A stretch of 64,000 bases of DNA from Diphasiastrum complanatum. Lineage: Eukaryota > Streptophyta > Lycopodiopsida > Lycopodiales > Lycopodiaceae. A program made the position numbers and the translations under genes. Shown piece by piece: positions 1 to 11,321 of the stretch. How positions within the stretch are numbered: position 1 is the first letter of the stretch; every line of letters begins with the position of its first letter. The stretch spans positions 15,748,711-15,812,710 of the forward strand of contig CM055097.1 in assembly GCA_029204225.1 (NCBI GenBank), read 5' to 3'. The notes under the pieces are model-generated. The model was not told where the DNA came from. It worked only from the letters and a program-made list of their open reading frames with translations, and made no database searches.

Positions 1-62
1 TTTTGTTTGATGATTAAGTGGCCTCCTGCCACTCAATGTGATTCTTCATCAAAAACAACATC

Positions 63-895
63 TCAATCAATAAGTATTTTCTTTGCCTCTTTGTCGTAGA
101 CTCTGTATGCCTTTGATTCATCACTATAACCCAAGAAAATACATACTCTGCTTTTGAAATCTAACTTCTTGCGATCAGAATCTGGTACATGTGCATAACA
201 ATATGATCCAAAGACTCGAAAATGAGCAACTGAAGGCTTCTTACCACAATAGGCCTCATAAGGTGTCTTACCAGCTATGACTGCCTTTCTGTAGGTTCTG
301 TTAAAAACGTAGACTGCTATTTTTATTGCTTCAGCCCAAAATGAATAAGGCAATTCCTTCGCTTTCAGCATACAACCAGCCATCTCCATAACATTTTTGT
401 TTCTGCATTCAATGATGTCATTTTGCTGGCAGCAGTGAGTTGGAACTTAATGCCATGCTCTTTACAATAATCAATAAAAGCATTTGAACAAAACTCTCCT
501 CTACGATCCATGCGAAACTTTTTCAGTTTTGAACTTTTCTCATTCTCAACAAGTTTGTGCCACGTCTTGAAATTTCCAAAAGCGTCAGACTTATCACGAA
601 GAAAATACACCCACATCTTTCTACTGAAATCGTCGAAGATCAACATGAAATAAAAAGATCCTCCCAATGCCATAATTTGTATTTTTCCACGTAGATCAGC
701 ATGTACAAGTTCTAGAGGAGACTCCGCATCATTGCTGCTCTCACGTGGAAAAGGCTTTCGATGTTGCTTGCCCATCAAACAAGCTACACAATTTTCTTTT
801 AATTTAGAAACATGAGGTAAGTGTGCCACCATACCAGACTTCTGTATTTCTTTCAAAACAGCAACACTAATGTGGCCGAATCTTTCATGCCACAA
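63..895 (-). pseudogene. copia A integrase with pre-integrase HHCC domain
   Basis: Two overlapping frames (365-895 and 63-389) together give one integrase. The first begins with WHERFGH and CVACLMGK, the zinc-binding HHCC domain, and continues into the core with HADLRG and FRMDRRGEF, the first two catalytic aspartates; the usual DNGGEF is altered to DRRGEF. A frameshift near 390 then moves to the second frame, which carries the catalytic-glutamate region in degraded form, the GKTPYEAYCGKKPS block and the C-terminal FLGYSDESKAYRVYD motif. The protein would insert element cDNA into chromosomes. The frameshift and altered core mean it is dead. Confidence 0.8.
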
Positions 896-997
896 CTTAA
901 TCGAATCTGGTCCTATTGTAACAGCAAAAGCAGAGAGTTCATATACATTGTTTCGTCTCTCACCCTTTCCAACAAGCTTACCTTCACTGTCAAAGAT

Positions 998-1267
998 TTA
1001 TGCTCCTGTATTCTTGAAACATACCATCAAGTTGCAATTTGTTATTGTAGAAACAGACAATAGATTCTTTGCAATCTCAAGAACATAAAGCACATCAGAC
1101 AATTTTTTGGTTTCACCATTTGTTGCCACAAAAGATGTCGTGCCAGTTCCTTCTGCAAAGCACTTAGCATTATTCCCAACAGTTACTGTGATGGCTTCCT
1201 TAAGAGGCCGCAAGGAAGTATACCGGTCTTTCTTACCGGTCATATGTCGAGATGTCCCACTATCCAA
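998..1267 (-). pseudogene. copia A aspartic protease region
   Basis: An 89-codon frame opens with MDSGTSRHMTG, the aspartic protease active site (DSGT) plus the conserved H-M that follows in copia proteases. Further on it has LSDVLYVLEIAKNLLSV, the conserved strand before the pre-integrase domain. It would cleave the Gag-Pol precursor in the virus-like particle. It is out of continuous frame with gag above and integrase below. Confidence 0.7.
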
Positions 1268-1291
1268 AACACATGAGTTGTAGTCGGACGA

Positions 1292-2190
1292 CTATGCTTC
1301 AACAGATAACTCTTCAATGGCAACAAATAGTTTCAACTCTGTTTGCAAATTGCTGACTTCTTGCTTGCCTTTGGCACCCTTTGCATATGGCTTTAAGGTG
1401 CCATTCTTCTCATCTGCTTGCTTTGCCCTACAGCTTCTCACCATATGGCCTTTCTTTCCACAATAGTAGCACTCTCCTTTAAATTTCTTGGGCTTTAATT
1501 TTTTCTTGTCATCTGAAAAAGCTCCACTCTTGCCTTTTGCATTAATGACAAAAGCAGCATTTGTACCATTGCATGTATTCAACCACAGATCCTCCTCCAT
1601 CAATAAAGCACTAAATTCCTCAAAGCTCAAAATTGAAATTCGTACTTGTGTGTTTAGTGCAGTCACCAAACCATCAAATTTTTGAGGAAGTGCACGAATG
1701 CATCTTCGAGCCAAGTCTTCACTAGACTTGGCTATACCCATAGCAGCCATTTGATCTTGCAAGTTCTTGATCCTGGTGAGGAAAATGTCTACAAATTCTC
1801 CATCAGCAAATCATTCCATGGCTAGTTGATTTTCATATTATGTATTCTGGTTTGATTTTTTGTCTCATACTGAGTCTTCAGAACAGTCCAAGCTTCACTA
1901 GCCTTGGAATTATGTTGAATCAATGTTAACACAAAATCTAGAACGCTTGTTAAAATTGCACATAACGCATCTGCATTTTGTTGCTTCCATGCCCAAAGCA
2001 CTGCTGGATTGGGTGGTATCAGAATCAATGCATCTTTAGTATCTGAGGTTGGTTGTAGCTCAGCCTCCAATCCTAAAACATTCTCCAACAGTATGTAGGA
2101 ATCCAATACCGCACATATTTTAAACTTACACAAAGTATAGTAAGTTCCATCCAACTTTCCTTTTGAAAATGCTAGTGGACATATACGCAT
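1292..2190 (-). pseudogene. copia A gag with zinc knuckle
   Basis: Two frames, 1822-2190 (N-terminal part) and 1292-1762, cover a copia Gag. The first contains NPAVLWAWKQQNADALCAIL and a SKASEAWTVLKTQYE helix typical of the copia gag domain. The second ends in CYYCGKKGHMVRSCRAKQ, a perfect CX2CX4HX4C zinc knuckle for RNA binding. The junction near 1800 carries a stop. Gag would form the cytoplasmic particle that packages the element RNA. Confidence 0.75.
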
Positions 2191-2282
2191 ACTAGTTTAA
2201 ACAACAACGCCTTCTGACACCATCAAACTACTTAGCTATGCACATAACTTTCAGAACTCAAACAATCTCGCTCTAGCACATT

Positions 2283-2295
2283 GGCTCTGATACCA
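2283..2295 (-). promoter_or_regulatory. primer-binding site of copia A
   Basis: On the minus strand this reads TGGTATCAGAGCC, the 3' end complement of plant initiator methionine tRNA used to prime minus-strand DNA synthesis. It fixes the inner edge of the 5' LTR. Confidence 0.85.
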
Positions 2296-2570
2296 CATTA
2301 TAATTGACAATTGAATTCAGCATAGACAAGAGACAATAAACTCGAATTTGAAAATCTCATAATAAAGCCAATACATATGATGATGGTGCTATCCAATCCA
2401 TGCACCCTGGAGAAGGGTTTCAATGGCGATCTCGAATAGACTCTGGACGACTGATCTACAATAAACAGAATGCTCCAACTGCTGAGGAATGCTTCTCAAT
2501 GTGGTAGTTATATAGTAGCGACCACCATCAGAGAGAGCGAACAATCAAGTGACAAAAGGGATGCAAAACA
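2296..2570 (-). repeat. 5' LTR of copia A (outer edge approximate)
   Basis: The sequence outward of the primer site should be the 5' LTR. A minus-strand TATA-like CTATATAA lies at 2508-2515. A plausible outer TG (minus strand TGTTTTGC) lies near 2570. No second copy is in the window, so the outer boundary is inferred. Confidence 0.45.
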
Positions 2571-3707
2571 CCAAAAGTGTGTTTTTGCATAAGGAGTCGG
2601 AAGGCCAAATGATGAAGAGGCTGTATCGTCAGGTCAAGAGTGAATGGATCATTAGACGAGGCCTTTAATTCCTTCTTTGAAACTCCAATCAAATTAGTAG
2701 TGATCAATATTTCATCATCATAAAATATAAGATGAAAAACAATTTTCATACTAGCATCATCAAAGGACATTGTCAAATACATGACATGTTTTCTATCAAC
2801 CACAAAGTAAGATGAGTAAAGGGAGATGTGAAGAAAGTTCCTTGTTGCTCCTTTCTCTTTAATCAAGCCTTCATGATGATGTAGATTCAGGTCTCTTTTT
2901 CCTTGAGGAAATGCTACTTCTCGGGATCCTCCTTGATGTCTTTTTTCTTCATCATGCCCACTCTCTCTTGGTGTTGATGATGAAAACATGGATCCAAACC
3001 ATGATCTTGTTCAAGACTCTCAATAATCTTGTTTTCAAGTTTCAAACCTTGAATGTTCTCTTTCTCAATATGATAATCTTTCAAGTCAATAAATCAATCA
3101 CCAAGATCATTCATGCCAAATTCACTAGTCCACAATTGCTTCTCACTAGTAATTTGCATTACATACTTGTTGAGTTTGAAACTAATGAGGCCAAATACTC
3201 TTGTATGGAGATAAGTGTCCTTCAAGGATGATTCACTCACATTCAGACAAAGTTCACAATATGCCTCTTTGAAAATGAAGTCACAATCTTTCAACTTATG
3301 AATGAAAATATCATGCTTACTTCTAGCACATTCAAGAGTAAGTAGACATGACAACAACCTTGCATTCCATACTTTAGAATTCAAAGCAACTTCATTACAA
3401 ACTTTGACAAATGAAGTACAAAATGTACCCCCTTCTTCAACTTGCATTTCTTGTCCACAAAAATGAGCATTGATAGCTACATCTTTGCTCTTATGGCTCT
3501 CTTTGAAATATTTTAAACTCTCAAGTTTTGCTCCTCCTCTTGATCAAGCTCCTCCTTGATCTCAACCATATTTTTTTCCAAAATGATTCTTATAGGATTC
3601 ACCATTAAAGCTTACAAACATTGTGGCTCCACCATTGCTCCTTGTGTTTGCAAAATGTACATCCAAATGGATCAGCTTAAGAGGGTGAGTAGTCTTAGTG
3701 ATAGAGT
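2571..3707 (-). pseudogene. 3' half of copia B (integrase/RT remnant) left of the insertion
   Basis: Excising the element at 3713-8063 and one copy of its TAGAG duplication rejoins this stretch to copia B. The reading frame then runs from KAHRLSFS straight into ITKTTHPLKLIHLDVHF and SNGGATMFVSF, the expected pre-integrase to integrase junction (compare HSDIHG and SNGGAKMYVTF in the intact copia at 27.6 kb). Farther on are weak RT-like strings such as IFYDDEILIT (2528-2989) and TSEFGMNDLGD (3094-3447). Most of the core is lost. The continuity at the junction is strong evidence; the RT assignments are tentative. Confidence 0.6.
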
Positions 3708-3712
3708 TAGAG

Positions 3713-4900
3713 TGTAAAAAGTAAGAGTTTCTATCGTTCAAAGCCTTAGAATTTTTCTTAGTTTTTCCTTGTTGTTTTCCCTGATTGTTGCATTTTGAAC
3801 TATGTTTCGCACAATCTGCATTTTTGAACTGTTTCGTCGCACAGTTTGCAAATTTTGGTCATGAGAAAAATGCCTCACTAAGTCAAAAACACTTAGGAAA
3901 TTATTTTGGCCAACTCTCCCGACACTGTCGCATTTTTCACATTTAAAAAAAAAGCAACACTGTCTTGTAAGTGCCTTAGAAAAGTTTTCAGGCCTATTGT
4001 CGGGTTTTTCGCTTTTTCGCCTTTTGGAAAAAAATGACACTATTGTCTTTTTGGCCCTTATTAGAACAATGACACTGCCCTTAAAATCGCAAAGGTGTCT
4101 CTATCTTAAAGACCAAATTCTGCAGCGTGAAGGCACAGCGTAATGGGCAAAAAGCGGTTGATGCACAGAGGACAATGACAAGAAACTCAAATCAGTTTTG
4201 ATTAAGCCTAATGCATTTCTTTTGATTAGAGCTTTAACTTAATCAATTCCTTGGATTGATCACATAAAATGATCAACGATAGATTGGAAATAGATCCGAC
4301 AAATCAGAGATCGCACATACAGAGTGACCACAGTCACGAACAGACAGAAACGTAAGAGTTTGATACAGCTCGATAGTGAGCTTTATAGATTAGCAATAGC
4401 TAGTCACATTACTCGCGAGAGAGAGAACACCTCTCTTGCACCAACGCACTGATTTGGGAAACAGACAGCACTCAAGAAAAATATTGTAAACTCAGCTCTA
4501 GTAATAGAAGCGATTTCAGCAATACTCTATTCTGTAATGTGTATGATCTGCAATATTCGAATGCATGCGAGCAGTAGATATCTTTCCGCTGTTGCTTTAC
4601 TCAACATTATTTGTTGTTTTATAAGTTTAATTTTATAACAGATCGTCGAAGATGATCTGGGCTTGGAAGAGAATTGGACCGCAGCTAGTAGCAGTAGCTA
4701 CGCCTGCAATATTTGAATGCATGCGAGCAGTAGATATCTTTCCGCTGTTGCTTTACTCAACATTATTTGTTGTTTTATAAGTTTAATTTTATAACAGATC
4801 GTCGAAGATGATCTGGGCTTGGAAGAGAATTAGACCACAGCTAGTAGTAGTAGCTACGCCTGCCCAGTCGGTTCTATCCAGTCTTTCTACATTCCCATCA
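3713..4900 (+). repeat. 5' LTR of the deleted copia
   Basis: Matches 7075-8063 along its length, from GTTCAAAGCCTTAG near the start to the end next to the primer site. It is about 200 bp longer than the 3' LTR, mainly because of a 156-bp tandem duplication at 4550-4861 that the 3' LTR lacks. That difference must have arisen after insertion, since both LTRs are copied from one template. Confidence 0.9.
4550..4861 (+). repeat. 156-bp tandem duplication inside the 5' LTR
   Basis: Unit 1 is 4550-4705 and unit 2 is 4706-4861, both 156 bp, starting GCAATATT and ending TAGCTACGCCT. They differ at only a few bases. The 3' LTR has one copy, from about 7868. Confidence 0.9.
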
Positions 4901-4901
4901 G

Positions 4902-4914
4902 TGGTATCAGAGCC
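4902..4914 (+). promoter_or_regulatory. primer-binding site of the deleted copia
   Basis: TGGTATCAGAGCC, one base after the end of the 5' LTR; complementary to initiator tRNA-Met. Confidence 0.9.
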
Positions 4915-4971
4915 TTGAGCTCTATCAGAGCCGCCAACTCTAATTAGAACTCTACCTGATTCTTTCAGGCT

Positions 4972-5058
4972 ATGGCATCCATTAGCAACATTCAATCAAA
5001 GATCTGCACGATCCATGACTCCTCAGAATCAAACTTCCTAGCTTCTCGTAGGATATGA
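4972..5058 (+). pseudogene. gag N-terminal stub of the deleted copia
   Basis: An ATG opens 28 codons starting MASISNIQSKI and stops at TGA 5056-5058. The start matches the gag of the minus-strand fragment at 35378-35956 (MASISSIQSKI then SNFLAW), so the two belong to one family. The rest of gag, protease and integrase is deleted between here and 5148. Confidence 0.6.
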
Positions 5059-5147
5059 TGTTCATTCATCATACTACATAATCTATATGCCTAACAACAG
5101 ACTAGATCAAGACTATTAGAGACATCAGATTTGATAAGTCAAAGACA

Positions 5148-5498
5148 ATGGCTGATGGAGATCTAGTCGGCTACAAAATCTTGACCAAAGGCTACTATGA
5201 CCTACCAACATCAACAGAGGGAGCGGACCCTGAGCATCCAGAAGGAGATGTTCAAATTCTAGATGGACAGAGTGACTATTCAGACGACGAACAGCGAGTC
5301 GTGAAATCTGTACCCAGGACACCTACTACTCACCACAGTTCATTAGTCAACAAAGACAAGAGATTTGACAAAGGCAAGGCCATCGATCTGACTGTAGACA
5401 CTCCAAAAAGATCCACGAGAGAAAGAAGAGCACCAGTCAAATTTGTTCTTGATAGCTCATCTTCTGTATCAGAAGAATTCTGTGGGTTTGGCAGATAA
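5148..5498 (+). pseudogene. copia integrase-RT hinge region
   Basis: A 116-codon frame rich in acidic and charged residues, with DEQRVVKSVPRTPTTHH and PKRSTRERRAPVKF. This resembles the low-complexity linker between integrase and reverse transcriptase in copia polyproteins (RTPRR...KPSRL in the intact copia at 28.4 kb). It ends at a stop just before RT. Confidence 0.6.
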
Positions 5499-7086
5499 CC
5501 TCAAATATATGAGAAAGCTATCAGTTGTCCAGATAAGGACAAGTGGGTTAAAGCAATAGAAGACGAAATAAATTCCATGAAGTAGAACAATGTCTGGAAT
5601 CTGGAGCCACTACCAGTAGACAGGAAGACTATAAAATGCAAGTGGGTCTACAAATACAAGTATGGACCTGATGGCAATGTATCAAAGTACAAGGCCAGAT
5701 TGGTAGCAAAAGGTTTCTCTCAGAAGTATGATGTTGACTATACTGAAACCTTTTTTCCAGTCGTAAAGCATTCATCCTTACGCCTGCTATTTGCATATGC
5801 AGTAGCATACAGTCTCAAGATCCACATAGGGGATGAGAAGACCGCCTTTCTACATGGCAAGTTGAATGAGGAGGTCTATATGGACCATTTACCAAGATTC
5901 ATCTACTCACGCTTTGTCAACTACACCTACCGAATGCAAAGAAGCATATACGGACCGAATTAGTCTGTCGGGCAGTGGTATAAGACAAAGGATCACACCC
6001 TCAGATCCTTAGGATTTCAATCATTGATGGCCGACTACAATGTCTATACAAAGGTCATAGATGGAGAAATCATAATCATTGTTGTCTACGTTGATGACAC
6101 TTTGATTATGTCCAGAAGGGACAACGTGATTGCAAGTGAAGCATGATATTTCTCGACATTTTGAAATATCAGACACAGGGGAATCAAGATGCTACCTAGG
6201 ATTGCAGATTGACAAAGATCTTGACGAAGGGAAGCTATATCTTCACTAGTCAAGATACATCCAGAAAATCATTGATGATTTTCAGATGACAAACTACAAG
6301 GGAGCTAACACACCCATGGTAGCTGGAGCAATTCTAACAAAGCAGGACTGTCCACAAAATGCAGAAGAGCAGGAAGCCATGCAGAACGTGTCCTACAAGA
6401 GGCCGATCGGATCACTCATGTATCTGGCAGATAATACATGCCTTGACATTGCCTACGCAGTTTTCAGGATGAGCCAATTCAACATTAATCTAGGCCCTAT
6501 GCACTGGAAGCTCGACAAAAGAATTCTGCAATACCTTCAACAGATGAAGGATTATGGGCTGTGTTTCTCTCAGCATGGAGAATTCCAGATCAAATCCTAC
6601 AACGATGCAAGTTAAGCGTCCTTGAAAGATGACTGCAAGAGCATCTCAGGAGGATGCACAATAGCAGTTGGTGCAGTTGTGATATGGATTAGCAGGAAGT
6701 AGACCATAACTGCGCAATCATCCTGCAAGGCAGAGTATGTTGCAGCAGTCAAGATGGTGAAAGAGCTTACATGGCTCAAACAGTTCCTTGACGGACTGGG
6801 AGAGAACTCCAACGAGCCACTACTACTACTATTCATGGACAATACATCCGCCATTCATCTAACGAAGGATCCGATATTTCATTCCAGGCTGAAACACATT
6901 TCTATTAGATATCATCTGATAAAAGACCTAGTTGAGAAAAACAAGCTGAAGACCGACTTTGTTCCAACGAAGCAGATGGTGGCTGATATTTTCACAGAGT
7001 CTCTTGACACGACAAATTTTGAGAAGCAGTGTGTAAGCTTAGGAATAAAAAAAATACCAGCTTTGAGAGAGAGCTGTAGAAACTAA
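5499..7086 (+). pseudogene. copia reverse transcriptase and RNase H, degraded
   Basis: The RT starts with DKWVKAIEDEIN and KWVYKYKYGPDG, continues with RLVAKGFSQKYDVDYTETFF, then the NAFLHG equivalent (KTAFLHGKLNEEVYM) and the YVDDTLIM catalytic site near 6085-6110. RNase H has SCKAEYVAAVKMVKE, DNTSAIHLTKDP and a C-terminal VADIFTESLD. Stops sit at positions expected to be glutamine: near 5584 (MK*NN), 5961 (*S), 6248 (H*S) and 6700 (RK*). The last frame ends inside the 3' LTR. It would have copied element RNA to DNA; it is now dead. Confidence 0.85.
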
Positions 7087-8063
7087 GAGTTTCTATTGTT
7101 CAAAGCCTTAGTATTTCTCTTAGTTTTTCCTTGCTGTTTTTTCCAATTGCTATATTTTGAACTATGTTTCACACAATTTGCATTTTTGAACTGTTCGTCA
7201 CATAGTTCGCAAATTTTGGTCATGAGGAAAATGCATCACTAAATCGAAAACACTTAGAAAATGATTCTGGCCAACTCTCCCGACACTGTTGCATTTTTTG
7301 CATTTAAAAAAAAAGCGACTGTGTCTTGTAAGTGCCTTAGAAAAGTTTTCAAGCCTATTGTCAGGTTTTTCGCTTTTTCGCCTTTCGAGAAAAAGCGACA
7401 CTGCCGCCTTTTTGGCCCTTAGTAGAATAGTGACACTGCCCTTAAAAATGTGACACTGCCCTTAAAGGTAAGCAGCTGAGCACAGAGGACAATGGCAAGA
7501 AACTAGAATCAGTTTTGATTAAGCCTAATGCATTTCTTTTGATTAGAGCTTTAACTTAATCAATTCCCTGAATTGATCACATAAAAGGATCAACGATAGA
7601 TTGGAAATAGATCAGACAGATCAGAGAGAGCACTGTACAGAGTGATCACAATCACAAACAGACAGAACTTGAAGAGTTTGATATAGCTCGATAGTGAGCT
7701 TTACAGATTAGCAATAGCTAGTCGCATTACTCGCGAGAGAGAGAACACCTCTCTTGCACCAATGCGCTGATCTAGAAAATAGACAGCGCTCAAGAAAAAT
7801 ATTGTAAACTCAGTTTTGGTAATAGAAGCGACTTCAGCGATACTCTGTTCTATAATGTATATGATCTGCAATATTTGAATGCATGCGAGCAGTAGATATC
7901 TTTCTGCTGTTGCTTTACTCAACATTATCTACTGTTTTATAAGTTTAATTTTATAACAAATCATCAGAGATGATTTGGGGCTTGGAAGAGAATTAGACCG
8001 CAGCCAATAGCAGTAACTATGCCTGTCCAGTTGGCTTTATCCAGCCTTGCTTCATTCCCATAA
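7075..8063 (+). repeat. 3' LTR of the deleted copia
   Basis: Second LTR copy, starting TGTAGAAACTAAG and ending CCCATAA where the 5' LTR has CCCATCA. Immediately followed by TAGAG, the target duplication. Confidence 0.9.
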
Positions 8064-8068
8064 TAGAG

Positions 8069-9524
8069 AAAGACAACCTATGTGCCTTAGCCAAAGCACA
8101 TCCTTCACAAACCTTTTTCTCTTTTGCCATGGATTTTGGAAGGCCTAGAGGAAGTTCCTCCTTGCACATGGATTTCATAGACTTGGTATTGATGTGACCA
8201 AGGCTCTTGTGCCACAAATCAAATGTGATCATTTTGTCTTCCTTGGCTATCATCACAAATTGGTTAGGATCAACAAAAGCATGAAGCTTAAATAACCTTC
8301 CAAAACATGTTCCTCTTGCTATGATATTTCCATTCTTCTTGATTTAACATACATTAGTGGAGAACTCCACAATAAAACCATGATTTAAAAAGTTGGCTAA
8401 CACTAAGCAAATTCTTAGTGAGGCTAGGAATGAAGAGAACACCATCTATCTTAGACTTTTTGAAGGATCCTAAGCATAAGGGAATGGATCCCACACTTTC
8501 AACTTTACATTCATGATCATTTTCTATAAAAATGGACTTTATAGGTTCTACATAAGGTGAGTCGAGAGAAAAATTCTCTTTTACTCGACATATGGGAGCT
8601 AGCCCCACTATCTATCCACCAAGGATCTTCACCTTTGACACTTGATGATGAAAAAGTTGACATCATGAGTGAGTCCTCATAAAAACTCTCTTCATCCTCT
8701 TGTGTAATGTTGGCTTGATCTTGTGCTTGCTTCATCTTGAGGCATTCTGAGGCATAATTCCCCATCTTGTTGTAGCATTTGACCTTGGATTTGTCCTTCT
8801 TGGTCTTGCTTGGAGTCAGAGTTGAAGATCCATCTTGATCTTCAATCTTTGCTTGACTCTCCTTGAATGTGGCTCCCTTGTTCTTGTTTTTGCATTTTCC
8901 CTTGGTGAGAAGTGCTTGATCATCTCCATCATGGATAGAGAGCCTATCCATCCTTGCATTGAAGTGTTGTCTCCTATTCTCCTCGGCCATGAGGACGCCT
9001 TGGAGGTCTTCAAGTGATGGCAACTTGCTCATTATGGCATATCTTTGCACCAAGTTAAAAAAATCTACACAAAGACCATTCAAGATTAGTTTTACAAGCT
9101 CGTTTTCTTTTATAGACTCTCTTTGTTCAACTCCTTGACCCTTAGGACATATGAATGAGCACTCTCCCCCTTCTTTTGGTAACTTTGAAAGATTTGATGC
9201 TTTAAGGCAAGAAATATTGTAGTGTTTTTTTTACTCATAAACCTTTCTAAGGGATTCCCAATCCTCTTGGGCTGAGGTACATTCTCCTACTTCCTTTAGG
9301 AGTTCATTGGCTACATTCATTTTAATACAATGAAGGGCTGATTTGCACCTCTTCTTGTATTTAGTGGATTCTTGAGGGTGGATAAGCTCATCCTCATCCC
9401 CACTCACTATATCCATCAAATATTGCATTACAAGGATTGATTCCATTCTTAGTTTCCAAATAGAATAGTTTGATTTTTTTAACCTATCACTGGGATCCAA
9501 AAGATAAGCATTCATGGATGCCAT
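8069..9524 (-). pseudogene. copia B gag, protease and pre-integrase
   Basis: Read right to left. Gag starts at 9524 with MASMNAYLLDPSDRL and SIWKLRMESI, close to the gags at 26.1, 38.4 and 58.8 kb. A nucleocapsid box near 8760 is degenerate (CYNKMGNYASEC), with a cysteine and the histidine missing. The protease site WWIDSGASSHM lies near 8600 and the conserved SLTKNLLSVSQL follows. The pre-integrase WHKSLGHIN and CEGCALAKAHRL lie at 8090-8230. Breaks near 9230, 8500 and 8300 disable it. The frame resumes at 3707 across the inserted element. Confidence 0.8.
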
Positions 9525-10326
9525 CTTCCTCTAAACAAGAGATTGATCTCTAAGAATGAATACACAAAGAAAGGATGCAAGTACTAGCTACCCCACTATC
9601 TAGGGACCTGATAATGATCAACAAATAAATTATCAACAAGATGCTATTTGATCTTGAGCTTAATCGATTCTATTGAAAAAAATACAAATTGAAACTAGCT
9701 TGCTTGATGTAGAAAAAATGACCCAAATTAACTCCTCGATCTAAAATTCACAAGGCTTATAAAGATCGAGTTAACCTGAGAAAACATGATATAATTGCAC
9801 ATAAATTTGACTCTATATCACTCTTATAAGATCAGGCTGAACATTTATATAAGAACCAAAACAATCTACTTTCCAAGCACAACCTAAAAAGATCACAATT
9901 TTGACAAAAAATTGATCTTAATGATGAGTGAATGCAAAATGTTTTGGACTAAACCTAAATCACTCTTAGGAGGTCTCTCATACACCTGAGAATAGCCTAA
10001 ATCAGCTCCAAAAAATTTGATCCTTCTACCCCATCAATGCTTGAATGCTACTCCTCGAGATTGTCTCCAGAATTCGCTTTGAATCAAATGTAAGAAAGCA
10101 AGCAAAACTTGCTAACTTGGTCTTGTAGATAAGAAGTGCCTTGAACTTTGTTTTAGAGGCCTAACCACCTGTATATCAGATCCTGCAAGACTCCTCTTCA
10201 CTTATTTTGATCAAGAACGGAGATACAAATCATAGATAATCACAAAGAATCAATCAATGTTTGAATTGATCAAAGTCTATGATGCTAGTGAATCAAATTG
10301 CAAGAATTTAGCTCATTTCATGACAT
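9525..10326 (-). other. leader of copia B, no gene
   Basis: About 800 bases between the primer site and gag start of copia B. No convincing coding content; AT-rich untranslated leader. Confidence 0.5.
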
Positions 10327-10339
10327 AGCTCTGATACCA
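10327..10339 (-). promoter_or_regulatory. primer-binding site of copia B
   Basis: Minus strand TGGTATCAGAGCT, directly adjoining an LTR end reading TTTTCAACA on that strand. Confidence 0.85.
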
Positions 10340-11320
10340 TGTTGAAAATACAGCAAAAAGACTCCAATAAATGTTTGACATGATGGCAGAAGCACCTTGA
10401 ATGGATCCAATTGAGATCATATAGCGAACTCACCAACCAATAATCTTTAAGAATTTTAACACTCTCATTCTTTATAAAAGAAAATACTTATTACTTAGTC
10501 TTCATTTCTTCATAATGTTATACTTTCTAGAATGCATTTCAATTTTGAGTGACCTTCAAGCCTAGAGTTTTCTTACAAGCACTTTTAATTCTCACCCCAA
10601 CCAGGAACCAATAAGTAGAAATACAGTGCATGTTATGAATTTTCTGTGATGGTGTATCAAACCTAAAGTCCATGCATATATTTTGATCATGCAAACTAAA
10701 TAGCATATCTTCACTTGTCCCTACAATGACAATTTATAGTACCTAAGAAACTTTCTTAAAAAATCCTCATGAATGGACAAAGAAAATTCATCATTTACCA
10801 TTTATCATGTTCCATGTATTCTAAGCATGAGAAAATACGAGAACCATGTATAAGCATGAAATGAGATAGAGAAGAGAGAAGAACACTCTCTCCATGAGTT
10901 ACATCCTTTTTAACAGGTCCAAAACCTATTTGGCCACTTGGCTTTCCTTCCAAAATGCTAACCCTACTATTTTGGGTCTAGATTCAAAGTACCCAATATT
11001 CAAATTTGAATCTACTCAAACTCGCCTTCTAACTTTTCCACACTTTCAAAAAGTGTTTATTCAAATGACATTTAGACTAATGGACTTTAAAAAGTAAATC
11101 TCTAAGTCTAAAAACAAAGTTGGCCTCAATATGTCAAATATGGAAATATAGCAAATATGATCAAACTAGTTGAATCTTTCACAAATGCTTCAAAGTCGCC
11201 TTAGCTCAAAACTTCTTGGGTAATTGAATATTTGACATCATTGATAATGCCGCATTGAGAAAGGTTCTGAACATACCTATGTAACTAGCAGTACTTCAGT
11301 GACCCCTATATGTCCATTTC
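10340..11320 (-). repeat. 5' LTR of copia B (outer edge uncertain)
   Basis: Starts next to the primer site with TGTTGAAAATACAG on the plus strand, the inverted CA end of the LTR. Its last 105 bases recur in the opposite orientation at 12530-12634. The outer edge is not visible because there is no second full copy; the limit given is where a different LTR seems to begin. No gene seen inside. Confidence 0.4.
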
Positions 11321-11321
11321 G

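Larger units (their letters stand above)
1..2570 (-). mobile_element. Ty1/copia remnant A, left end cut by window
   Basis: A minus-strand copia retrotransposon running from a 5' LTR (about 2296-2570) through gag, protease and integrase, and leaving the window before reverse transcriptase. The order gag, zinc knuckle, DSGT protease, WHERFGH pre-integrase and integrase core is the copia order. It is broken into several frames by stops and frameshifts, so it is not active. Its right end abuts remnant B, so either A inserted into B or the two were brought together by deletion. Confidence 0.85.
3713..8063 (+). mobile_element. internally deleted Ty1/copia inserted into copia B
   Basis: A complete LTR-to-LTR insertion with TAGAG target duplications at 3708-3712 and 8064-8068. 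Both LTRs start TGTA; the 5' LTR ends CCATCA and the 3' LTR CCATAA. The internal region keeps the primer site, 28 codons of gag, the integrase-RT hinge, RT and RNase H; the rest of gag, the protease and integrase are gone. It inserted within the integrase reading frame of copia B, so it is younger than B. It is dead, with several in-frame TAG codons. Confidence 0.9.
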
